From: DAOPJM01 sp035399665
Lineage (GTDB): Bacteria; Bacillota; Clostridia; Christensenellales; CAG-138
Length of the DNA: 48,596 nt
NCBI GenBank assembly: GCA_035399665.1
Contig: DAOPJM010000011.1
Coordinates: forward strand, 1-48,596
Direction: 5' to 3'
Both the position numbers and the translations under genes were made by a program. The first letter of the stretch is position 1; each line of letters opens with the position of its first letter. Under the pieces are notes generated by a model. The model searched no databases, was not told where the DNA came from, and was given only the letters and a program-made list of their open reading frames with translations. This document shows positions 8,238 through 14,924 of this stretch, piece by piece.

Positions 8238-8262
8238 GGGGCAAGGCTTGCCGTCTTGCCCC
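8238..8262 (+). other. Intercistronic hairpin between nrdD and nrdG
   Basis: GGGGCAAG (8238-8245) pairs with CTTGCCCC (8255-8262), followed by ATTTGATTTT, a weak U-rich tail. It could act as a leaky terminator or RNA processing/stability element lowering nrdG relative to nrdD. It ends about 12 bases before the nrdG ribosome binding site. Confidence 0.45.
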
Positions 8263-8284
8263 ATTTGATTTTCAAGGAGGGAAA

Positions 8285-8956
8285 ATGCTGATTGCGGGAA
8301 TGCAAAAGCTTTCACTGCTGGACTACCCCGGACAGATGTGCGCCGTGGTCTTTGTTCCGTTTTGCAATATGAACTGCGTTTACTGCCATAACTATCACAT
8401 ACTAAAGGCGGGAACTCCGCTCTTGGACGAAAGCTATGTGCTGGACTATCTGGGCAAGCGCAAGGACGTTCTTTCGGCGGTGGTGGTGACGGGCGGCGAA
8501 CCGACGCTGCAGCAGGGGCTTGAAACCTTTATTTACTGCGTTAAGGAGATGGGCTATCTTGTCAAGCTTGATACGAACGGAACCAAGCCTGAGGTCGTCA
8601 AGGAGCTTATGGGAAAGGGGCTTATAGACTATGTGGCGATGGATATAAAGGCGAACGAGGCCAAGTATTCCGCGATAGCCGACGCCAAGATAGATATGTC
8701 CGCCATAAGGCGCAGCATTTTTCTGCTGATGAACGGCGACGTGCCTTATGAGTTTCGCACAACCTTCGCCCCGCAGCTGAGCCGAGAGGACATACTTGAC
8801 GCCGCGGAGCTTATAAAGGGAACGCCGGCGTACTATCTGCAACAATACAGAAAGCGCAACGACAGCGACCCGGAGCCGCATGTTCCGTCATATGTCAACG
8901 AGACCGCCGACGCGGTCAGAGAAAAGCTTGGCGTGTGCGTGGTTCGAGGATTATAA
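8285..8956 (+). CDS. nrdG: Anaerobic ribonucleotide reductase activating protein (radical SAM)
   Basis: Radical SAM activase that installs the glycyl radical in NrdD. The 223-residue protein has the [4Fe-4S]/SAM motif Cys27-x3-Cys31-x2-Cys34 (CNMNCVYC) and the SAM-contacting VTGGEPTL. The N-terminal LSLLDYPGQMCAVVF is characteristic of the longer NrdG subtype found in anaerobes, not the roughly 155-residue enterobacterial form. Start chosen after AAGGAGGGAAA. Same strand as nrdD, 63 bases downstream. Confidence 0.93.
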   Translation: MLIAGMQKLSLLDYPGQMCAVVFVPFCNMNCVYCHNYHILKAGTPLLDESYVLDYLGKRKDVLSAVVVTGGEPTLQQGLETFIYCVKEMGYLVKLDTNGTKPEVVKELMGKGLIDYVAMDIKANEAKYSAIADAKIDMSAIRRSIFLLMNGDVPYEFRTTFAPQLSREDILDAAELIKGTPAYYLQQYRKRNDSDPEPHVPSYVNETADAVREKLGVCVVRGL

Positions 8957-9057
8957 GGGGCGAAGGGCAAACTCATTTCTCAAAAGAAAACAGAAAATCT
9001 CAAGCCGAAGCGAATACGAAACACGAGCGTTTAGCATTGGCGGGTCTTGGGCATGAT

Positions 9058-9083
9058 AGCACCTGTAACGAGGTGCTTTTTTT
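9058..9083 (+). terminator. Rho-independent terminator of nrdDG
   Basis: AGCACCT (9058-9064) pairs with AGGTGCT (9071-9077) around loop GTAACG, followed by seven T residues. The T run directly abuts the ATG of the next reading frame. About 100 unassigned bases separate it from the nrdG stop. Confidence 0.8.
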
Positions 9084-9728
9084 ATGAAATTATCGCTTGT
9101 GATGAGCATGGCCATAATGCTCTGTCTGCTCTTTGGGGTGTTCACTCCGTCGCTTCGAAAACCCGTGTATCGCTTTATATTCTGCGCGCTGTGCTTGGGG
9201 GCGCTGCTCTTGAGCTCGATTGAAACTCAGGCGGGGACGTACCTTCGCATATTCTGGTCATCATGGCTGCTGCTTTTGGCGATTCCCTTCGCGTCGGGGA
9301 AGGCGCATATAATGCGGATATGCGTTGCGTGCTGCTTTGGCGGAGTGATAGGGTGGAGGCTCATCGACAGTCTTCCGCTCTTTCCTGAGCTTGAGCTGCT
9401 GGCCTGCGTGCCTGTGGTGCTGCTCAGCTTCATTTACGGCAAAACCACAAAGGACAGACTGCTCACCGCGCTTATCGCGCCGATTGTGGTCTGCTTTTGC
9501 TTCGCCCTTTCGGACTATCTTTTGTTTGAGTTTTGTGTGGTGAGCTTAGGCTCCGAGTTTGCCTTCGGTATGCAGCTTGGCGGAGTTTTTGCCGTCCTTG
9601 GACTTGAGCGGCTTTGGCTTCAGCTCAAAGACCGAGGCGTGTGGCGCAAGCAGGGAGGCGATAAGCGCGGTGGCGGGGACGGCAAGGATGATGCCGATGC
9701 TGCCGGAGAGGCCGCTTATCAGCTCTGA
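9084..9728 (+). CDS. Predicted polytopic membrane protein of unknown function
   Basis: 214-residue reading frame with about six hydrophobic segments (roughly residues 1-18, 30-45, 55-72, 77-95, 108-122 and 135-155). It has no motif I recognise. The last 60 residues change to a charged Gly/Asp/Lys-rich tail (KQGGDKRGGGDGKDDADAA) that lies wholly antisense to the conserved end of the convergent YibE/F gene, a 183-base overlap. The ATG follows the T run of the nrdDG terminator, and the only ribosome binding site is GAGGTG within the terminator stem. The hydrophobic pattern argues for a real protein, but the start and the true C-terminal end are doubtful. Confidence 0.5.
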   Translation: MKLSLVMSMAIMLCLLFGVFTPSLRKPVYRFIFCALCLGALLLSSIETQAGTYLRIFWSSWLLLLAIPFASGKAHIMRICVACCFGGVIGWRLIDSLPLFPELELLACVPVVLLSFIYGKTTKDRLLTALIAPIVVCFCFALSDYLLFEFCVVSLGSEFAFGMQLGGVFAVLGLERLWLQLKDRGVWRKQGGDKRGGGDGKDDADAAGEAAYQL

Positions 9729-10973
9729 CACCATGAAGTCGTTGTTCAGCACGGCCTTGATATCCCAATCGTTTATTGTGATGAGAAGGAAGTCCACAAG
9801 CGCGCTGCCGGTGAACGCCAAGATGAGGGTGTTGGTCATGGTGCCTATCGAGTCGCGGCCGATGTTCATGCCGGAACGGAATAGCTGAGCGGACTTCATG
9901 TCGGGGTTGACCCGCCAAAGCTCCGTCACCGATGACGCTATGCTCATGGCAACATCCATCACGGCACCCAATGCGGCAATGATGATGCCCGCCGTGAACA
10001 GTCCGCGAATGTCTATGGGGTAGCCCTGGTACTTGGCCTGTATAAGGCTGTCCGTCTCGTTGGTGGAGTTCAGCAGACCATCAAGGTGTACGAAGCTGCC
10101 GACCATCTTGGAGAACAGCGCGGCAAGGACGAATCCCAAGACCGTACCGCAGACGGCGGCGACGGTCTTTGCGCTTATGCCGTCCAAGAGGACAAAGCAT
10201 ACTACGGCGCAGTACACCGCTATGGCGGCGGTGAGCCAAATAGCCGACGCGCCGCGAATGAGCAGGGGGATGAGTATCAGAAAAACACAGGCTATGGTGA
10301 AAGCAAGCCCTAAAATCGAGCGCAAGCCCACCCTGCCGCCTATCAGCACCGTGAGCGCGGCGAATATGGCGAGCGCCGCGACAAGCGCGAATATGCGGTT
10401 GTAGTTGGTGATGGAGACGGAGACGTAGGTTTCGCCCGTGGTCTCATCTATTCTGCCGTAATTGGTGTAGATGTTGACGAGCAGCCCCGTACCTTCCTTG
10501 CAGTGCTTGTCGAAGAGCTTGCTCATGTAGTTGGTGACGGTCATGGTTTGCCCCTTGTACTGTCCCGTCTTGATGAGTATCTCCAAAGCCTGCGAGCCGA
10601 TATGCACGTTCTGTGTGTTCTCGTCCTCGAACAATGATTCTGCGGTTACCGCCGTGACCACCGCGTATTCGTACTCGTAGAGCTGGCTATCCTCGCCTGT
10701 GTAGCTGTAATCGGCGTCTAAATCCGCACCCTCAAACAGGGCGCGGTTCGCGTCAAGCGAAAGATCGAGCTGAGCAAAATAGGCCGAGTTAGCGTCGCTT
10801 TGATCGGAATTGTACAGCGCGAAGGGCTGAGCGCCGAAATAGCAGCCGGCAACAAAGATGATAAGAGCCGCGGCAAGTATCACAAGGACGCGGTAATCGA
10901 AGGGACGGCGCTCCTTTTTTACATCCAAGGGCGGCTTATTGACATTCTTTTGTTTATTCTTCTTTGAACCCAT
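9546..10973 (-). CDS. YibE/F-like family membrane protein
   Basis: 475-residue membrane protein. The first 25 residues are Lys/Arg-rich, followed by one transmembrane helix (about 29-47), an extracytoplasmic domain (about 50-190) and then at least seven transmembrane helices. The motifs IIAALGAVMDVAMSIASSV and FRSGMNIGRDSIGTMTNTL are the YibE/F family hallmark (PF07907). The family's function is unknown; transport has been proposed. Start supported by TTGGAGC six bases upstream and a TTGACT-18-TATAAT promoter. Its 3' end overlaps the opposite-strand membrane ORF. Confidence 0.88.
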   Translation of the reverse strand: MGSKKNKQKNVNKPPLDVKKERRPFDYRVLVILAAALIIFVAGCYFGAQPFALYNSDQSDANSAYFAQLDLSLDANRALFEGADLDADYSYTGEDSQLYEYEYAVVTAVTAESLFEDENTQNVHIGSQALEILIKTGQYKGQTMTVTNYMSKLFDKHCKEGTGLLVNIYTNYGRIDETTGETYVSVSITNYNRIFALVAALAIFAALTVLIGGRVGLRSILGLAFTIACVFLILIPLLIRGASAIWLTAAIAVYCAVVCFVLLDGISAKTVAAVCGTVLGFVLAALFSKMVGSFVHLDGLLNSTNETDSLIQAKYQGYPIDIRGLFTAGIIIAALGAVMDVAMSIASSVTELWRVNPDMKSAQLFRSGMNIGRDSIGTMTNTLILAFTGSALVDFLLITINDWDIKAVLNNDFMVSELISGLSGSIGIILAVPATALIASLLAPHASVFELKPKPLKSKDGKNSAKLHTEGKLGA

Positions 10974-10999
10974 AAAAGCTCCAAGCTGATTTTTTCTAC

Positions 11000-11029
11000 A
11001 TTATAGCCTTATGGGGTATACAAAGTCAA
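11000..11029 (-). promoter_or_regulatory. Promoter of the YibE/F gene
   Basis: Minus-strand TTGACT (11024-11029), 18-base spacer, TATAAT (11000-11005), ending 26 bases before the start codon. Confidence 0.65.
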
Positions 11030-11105
11030 GGCGCACGCGGAGCAAAATCACCCTTGCAACGGTCAAACGCGCAAACGCCCCTAATGTCCGTCACCCATGA
11101 CGGGC

Positions 11106-11135
11106 TTGCGTTCTGTTGAATAGCGGTGTTATAAT
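11106..11135 (+). promoter_or_regulatory. Promoter of the Ntn-hydrolase-like gene
   Basis: TTGCGT (11106-11111), 18-base spacer and TATAAT (11130-11135), with a TG two bases before the -10 (extended -10). It lies about 57 bases upstream of the start codon. Confidence 0.55.
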
Positions 11136-11192
11136 GCCATAAAGCATTGAGCGCAGCGGGAGCGGCGCCAAGTGGCTTAGAAAGGCAGTTCT

Positions 11193-11894
11193 ATGTGTAC
11201 GCGATTCGTGTATAACGGTGACGATACGATTACGGGTTTTAACTTCGAGATAGACCTTAGCGTCTGGAGCCACAAGGTGATTCCGGAACGCGATAGGTTT
11301 TTCATAGGCATAAGGGCGGCGGACGGGGAGTATCACTCCTATCACGGCGTGAACAGCAGCGGCAGCGCCGCGACCCTGCTCTATGTGCATGGCAATGACA
11401 AGGCGACGTTTAGTCCCAATGAAGGCTGTGTCAACGTGGCAACGCTGAACGAGGAATTCATCAAGGGCAGGATAAGCTTCGACGAGGCGGTGAGAACAGT
11501 CGAAACCAAGCGTATCGTGTATGCGCCCGACGCGACTATGCAGACCCTGCTGTCCTGTAAGGACGGCAGAACCCTCATCGTTGAGCCGGGGATAGGGTAC
11601 CGAAATGAGCGCAAGCGGTATTCGCTCATCACCAATTACTCGGTATTAAGGCCCGAATCCACAAGTCCTTACATTGTTGAAGGCGATGACCGTTATGAGC
11701 GAACAAAGGCGCTGCTTGAAGCGGCCGACCAAGACTTTTCCGTGAAGGATGCTTTTGCAGTTCTGAAGGCGGTAAGCCAAGAGGGAATATGGGCGACAAG
11801 AGTCGCGTTCGTCTATTCCGCCAAGCAGAACAGGGTGTACTATGTTGAGAACAATAACTTCTCAGATGTAATGGAGTGGAGTTTTGCGGTTTAG
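11193..11894 (+). CDS. Choloylglycine hydrolase-like Ntn-hydrolase (Cys2 nucleophile), putative
   Basis: 233-residue protein beginning Met-Cys-Thr-Arg-Phe. A Cys directly after the initiator Met, within MCTRF, is the signature of N-terminal-nucleophile amide hydrolases of the penicillin V acylase/bile salt hydrolase type, where Cys2 becomes the catalytic residue after Met removal. The later segments GVNSSGSAATLLYVHG and SLITNYSVL could correspond to family core strands. It is clearly shorter than typical bile salt hydrolases (about 320 residues), so substrate specificity should not be transferred. The start is fixed by Cys2 and by GAAAGG upstream. It stands alone in its own transcription unit, ending at a shared terminator. 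Confidence 0.6.
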   Translation: MCTRFVYNGDDTITGFNFEIDLSVWSHKVIPERDRFFIGIRAADGEYHSYHGVNSSGSAATLLYVHGNDKATFSPNEGCVNVATLNEEFIKGRISFDEAVRTVETKRIVYAPDATMQTLLSCKDGRTLIVEPGIGYRNERKRYSLITNYSVLRPESTSPYIVEGDDRYERTKALLEAADQDFSVKDAFAVLKAVSQEGIWATRVAFVYSAKQNRVYYVENNNFSDVMEWSFAV

Positions 11895-11983
11895 AGCCGT
11901 GCTGTGGGTATCGGGATACGGCTTCATGTTCAAATCCGTCCAACTTGTATTAGCTTAACCGCCCACAAAAAGAGCAATAAAAA

Positions 11984-12008
11984 AGCATCCGCAAAACGGA
12001 TGCTTTTT
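11984..12008. terminator. Bidirectional terminator
   Basis: AGCATCCG (11984-11991) pairs with CGGATGCT (11997-12004) around CAAAA, flanked by A-rich sequence on the left and TTTT on the right. It can end both the plus-strand hydrolase transcript and the minus-strand tRNA-Gly/tRNA-Lys transcript. Confidence 0.85.
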
Positions 12009-12010
12009 GT

Positions 12011-12086
12011 TGGTGGGCCAACAGGGGCTCGAACCCGGGACACCCTGATTAAGAGTCAGGTGCTCTACCAACTGAGCTATTGGCCC
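12011..12086 (-). tRNA. tRNA-Lys (anticodon CTT), CCA encoded
   Basis: Minus-strand 76-base cloverleaf. Acceptor GGGCCAA pairs with TTGGCCC, followed by discriminator A and CCA. D arm TAGCTCAGTTGGTAGAGCA, anticodon loop CTCTTAA (anticodon CTT, Lys AAG) and T arm CCGGGTTCGAGCCCCTG are all present. Second gene of a two-tRNA transcript behind tRNA-Gly. Confidence 0.97.
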
Positions 12087-12137
12087 ATAGTGCAACTTGC
12101 CGGCGTAATGAGAACATCGCGTTGCGAAGAAGTTCTC

Positions 12138-12213
12138 TGGAGCGGGAGACGGGGCTCGAACCCGCCACCTCAGCCTTGGCAAGGCTGCGCTCTACCAAAT
12201 GAGCTACTCCCGC
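12138..12213 (-). tRNA. tRNA-Gly (anticodon GCC), CCA encoded
   Basis: Minus-strand 76-base cloverleaf. Acceptor GCGGGAG pairs with CTCCCGC, followed by discriminator T and CCA. The anticodon loop TTGCCAA gives GCC (Gly GGC/GGU), and the T arm GGCGGGTTCGAGCCCCGTC is intact. It is 51 bases upstream of tRNA-Lys and directly behind a strong promoter. Confidence 0.97.
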
Positions 12214-12224
12214 AGGCAAAAAGT

Positions 12225-12252
12225 ATTATAGCACATTCACGGCTCTTGTCAA
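12225..12252 (-). promoter_or_regulatory. Promoter of the tRNA-Gly/tRNA-Lys unit
   Basis: Minus-strand TTGACA (12247-12252) and TATAAT (12225-12230), both perfect consensus, with a 16-base spacer, ending 12 bases before tRNA-Gly. Confidence 0.8.
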
Positions 12253-12279
12253 CGAAAAAAATAATATATTTTACAGAAT

Positions 12280-12891
12280 TTACATCTTGAGTTGTAAAAT
12301 CTGACCGGATGTCCAGCTTTTTGCCGCCTTGGGCATCCCGTCAAGGAGAGAACAAACGATGGCTTCGGGGTCGTTTTCCCAAAGGTCAAGCCCTTCTCCT
12401 GCTATGCGCGAGCAATCGCCAAGCCCAAGCATATCGGAGAGGGCGTACACATAGGGAAAGCCAAAGTCAACGTTCACACAGCCGCCCGCCGTGGTAACGT
12501 ACATGAGCCGCCTTGAGCGGCACAGCCCCACGAATCCGCCACGCTCATCGGTGGTGAAGGTCAGACCCGCAACGATGACGTTTTCAAAGTACAGCTTCAG
12601 TACGGCGGGGAAGCCCAAATCCCAGTAGGGCGCGGCAATAAGAACGGCATCCGCCTCCTTCAGCTTTGCGGCGTGAGCAAACATGGGGTGCGAATAGTCT
12701 CCGCTCTCTATAAGCTTATCCCGAAGCTCCAGCCTTTCCCCGGTGTGCGGAGTAAGGCTCAGTGCGCCAAGCTCGACATATTCAGTCTCATAGCCTATGC
12801 TTTGGCACTCGGACAAAAAGGCGTCGGCAAGCCTCAGGGTGCGGGATAGTCCCCTTCGCCTCGGACAGGCGTCCAAATATAGCAGCTTCAT
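12280..12891 (-). CDS. Flavodoxin-fold NAD(P)H-dependent oxidoreductase
   Basis: 203-residue protein of the NAD(P)H dehydrogenase/AcpD-like flavodoxin-fold family, expected to bind FMN and reduce quinones or other electrophiles in the cytoplasm. The start at MKLLYLDACPRRRGLS is preceded by CGGAGGT; a longer reading frame adds 30 residues without family similarity. The FMN phosphate loop is in DACPRRRGLSRTLRL and the second FMN loop in IAAPYWDLGFPAVLKLYFE. Physiological substrate unknown. It is transcribed away from the ABC exporter leader. Confidence 0.78.
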   Translation of the reverse strand: MKLLYLDACPRRRGLSRTLRLADAFLSECQSIGYETEYVELGALSLTPHTGERLELRDKLIESGDYSHPMFAHAAKLKEADAVLIAAPYWDLGFPAVLKLYFENVIVAGLTFTTDERGGFVGLCRSRRLMYVTTAGGCVNVDFGFPYVYALSDMLGLGDCSRIAGEGLDLWENDPEAIVCSLLDGMPKAAKSWTSGQILQLKM

Positions 12892-12992
12892 GATTAACCT
12901 CCGTTGCGCGGCAATATTGTTGCAGTACTGTTTAATTATAATCCATGCAACGGATAAAGTACAATATATTATTCTTGACACTATATATGCGC

Positions 12993-13021
12993 TTGCAATT
13001 CATTTGGGTGCATGTTATCAT
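12993..13021 (+). promoter_or_regulatory. Putative promoter of the ABC exporter leader
   Basis: TTGCAA (12993-12998), 17-base spacer, TATCAT (13016-13021). A TTGACA at 12975-12980 lacks a matching -10. Predicted transcription starts about 40 bases before the leader ORF. Confidence 0.45.
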
Positions 13022-13067
13022 AACAACGCTGTCGATGCGGCGAATCTGTGAAAGGGGGTTAACAAAG

Positions 13068-13124
13068 ATGATCAACAATAACAAGTTGCTCTGTTCGTGC
13101 CCCTTCGTATCCCGCATGAGATAG
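13068..13124 (+). CDS. Putative 18-residue leader peptide of the ABC exporter operon
   Basis: Short reading frame ATG...TAG encoding MINNNKLLCSCPFVSRMR, with an excellent ribosome binding site (AAAGGGGGTT, about eight bases upstream). It ends 18 bases before an intrinsic terminator that lies ahead of the first exporter gene. A translated leader followed by a terminator is the layout of translation-dependent attenuation known for bmrB-bmrCD in Bacillus subtilis. The heptamer GCATGAG near its 3' end (13114-13120) is repeated exactly in the 5' arm of the terminator (13146-13152), so both can pair with the same 3' arm. Similarity to BmrB is in layout only; the peptide is much shorter. Confidence 0.6.
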   Translation: MINNNKLLCSCPFVSRMR

Positions 13125-13142
13125 GTGTAGGATTGCTGTATG

Positions 13143-13182
13143 GCGGCATGAGCGATTATCAGCTCACGCCGCTTTTTATTTT
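13143..13182 (+). terminator. Attenuator terminator upstream of the ABC exporter
   Basis: GCGGCATGAGC (5' arm) pairs with GCTCACGCCGC (13162-13172) with one A/C mismatch around GATTATCA, followed by TTTTTATTTT. It ends about 20 bases before the first exporter gene, which has its own ribosome binding site AAAGAGGAC. Because the leader ORF precedes it, read-through is probably regulated. Confidence 0.82.
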
Positions 13183-13202
13183 GTAACGACAAAGAGGACT
13201 AT

Positions 13203-14924
13203 ATGAAGGAAATATTCAAATACATAAAACCATACGGAAAGAAGCTCATCTTCGTCGCGTTTTTGAACGTGGTATCGACGCTGTGCGGACTTTTCCTGCC
13301 ATACGTCATGAGCGATATGGTCAACAACGGCATAGCCTTATCGGACATGAGCCGCATATACATCATGGGCGTGGTCATGCTTGCGCTTGCCGGAATAGCG
13401 CTTGCAAGCGGTATAGTCACCATGCGCATGAACGCAAGCATCTCCACCTGCTACACGAACGACATCCAAAAGGCAGTGTTTCGCAAGGTCAACTCGCTGT
13501 CGTTTGAGGAGTTCGGCAAGGTCGGTACCTCAAGCCTTCTGACCCGCTCCACTCAGGATGTGTTCATGCTTCAGGAGGCCGCGTCGGGCGTTGTCTACGC
13601 GGTGGTCACGGTGCCGATATTCTTCGTCGGAGGCTGCATACTCGCCTTTATGAGCGACTGGGTGCTGGCGTTGGTGCTGTGCTTTTTAGCGCCCTTGGTG
13701 CTGTTCATCGTGTGGCTTGCCACGCGCAACATGGGCAAGCTTTGGGAGCTTTCCGACAAGTACATCGACATTCAGAACATGATTGTGCGTGAGCGGCTGT
13801 CGGGCATCAGGGTCATCCGTGCTTTTGATAAGGAGCAGCATGAGCATGAGCGCATAGCCAAGGCGACGAATGTCATGGCGGACAACATCATCAAGGCAAA
13901 CGTTCGCGGCAATACCATCAACCCGCTGTCGCTGTTCTTCCTCAACATCTCCACGGTTGTCATGGTGTATGTGGGCTTTACCCGAATTCAGTCGGGAGCG
14001 TTCATAACGGCGGGCGATATTATCGCGACCATACAGTACGTCGCCATCATAATGAACGCCCTATTGGTGCTGTCGTGGACTATTGTGTTCATACCCCACA
14101 TAATGGTGTGTGTGCGCAGAATATCCGAGGTGTTGAGAATGCAGGGTATCCCCAAGGAGGAGTTTTCAAAGGAGAGCTTGTCCGGAGAGCTTCATCTCAG
14201 GAATGTTACCCTGCGCTATGAGGGTGCGGAGGCCGCCGCCGTGTCCAATGTCGATTTGGACGTTGAGCGCGGAGAAACCGTCGCCATAATCGGCGGTACG
14301 GGCAGCGGCAAAACGTCTCTCATTCGCCTTATCATGCGCTTTTTCACACCTGTGGAGGGTGAAATCTACCTTGACGGAAAGCCCTACTCAGAGCTTACCC
14401 GCGAAACCATAAGGGACAACATAGCCGTAGCCCTTCAAAAGAGCATGATATTCGAAGGTACCATCGCCTATAACATACGCATGGGAAACCCGAGCGCAAG
14501 CGACGAGCAGATGCATACGGCGGCAAGGACGGCGCAGATAGCGGACTTCATCGATACCTTGGACGATGGCTATGAGCATCTTTTAACGCAGGCCGGCTCC
14601 AACCTGTCGGGCGGTCAAAAGCAACGTGTGAACATCGCGAGGACTATCCTAAAGCCCGCCTCCATCTACATCTTCGACGACAGCTTCTCCGCGCTGGACT
14701 ACCTCACGGAGAGCAAGCTTCGGCGCGAGCTTAACGCGCAGCTTGCGGGCAAGACACAGATTATCATCACCCAGCGAGCCGCGACCGCGATGCGCTGCGA
14801 CAAGGTGTATGTCATGGACAGGGGACAGATAGTAGGGTGCGGAACGCATGAACGGCTCCTAAAGGAGTGCAGGATATACAAGGAAATCTACGACTCCCAG
14901 CTGGGAGGTGATTTGAATGACTAA
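13203..14924 (+). CDS. Heterodimeric ABC multidrug-type exporter, subunit with degenerate ATP site (BmrC/TM287-like)
   Basis: 573-residue half-transporter with an N-terminal six-helix exporter membrane domain (about residues 1-310) and a C-terminal ATPase. Walker A is GGTGSGKTS (about residue 363), the signature LSGGQKQR, and Walker B IYIFDDSFSALD. The residue after the Walker B Asp is Asp instead of the catalytic Glu, and the switch position reads ITQRA (Gln for His). Both changes are typical of the non-hydrolysing site in heterodimeric exporters such as BmrCD and TM287/288. The partner gene overlaps by eight bases. Substrate unknown; drugs, peptides or lipids are possible. Confidence 0.92.
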   Translation: MKEIFKYIKPYGKKLIFVAFLNVVSTLCGLFLPYVMSDMVNNGIALSDMSRIYIMGVVMLALAGIALASGIVTMRMNASISTCYTNDIQKAVFRKVNSLSFEEFGKVGTSSLLTRSTQDVFMLQEAASGVVYAVVTVPIFFVGGCILAFMSDWVLALVLCFLAPLVLFIVWLATRNMGKLWELSDKYIDIQNMIVRERLSGIRVIRAFDKEQHEHERIAKATNVMADNIIKANVRGNTINPLSLFFLNISTVVMVYVGFTRIQSGAFITAGDIIATIQYVAIIMNALLVLSWTIVFIPHIMVCVRRISEVLRMQGIPKEEFSKESLSGELHLRNVTLRYEGAEAAAVSNVDLDVERGETVAIIGGTGSGKTSLIRLIMRFFTPVEGEIYLDGKPYSELTRETIRDNIAVALQKSMIFEGTIAYNIRMGNPSASDEQMHTAARTAQIADFIDTLDDGYEHLLTQAGSNLSGGQKQRVNIARTILKPASIYIFDDSFSALDYLTESKLRRELNAQLAGKTQIIITQRAATAMRCDKVYVMDRGQIVGCGTHERLLKECRIYKEIYDSQLGGDLND

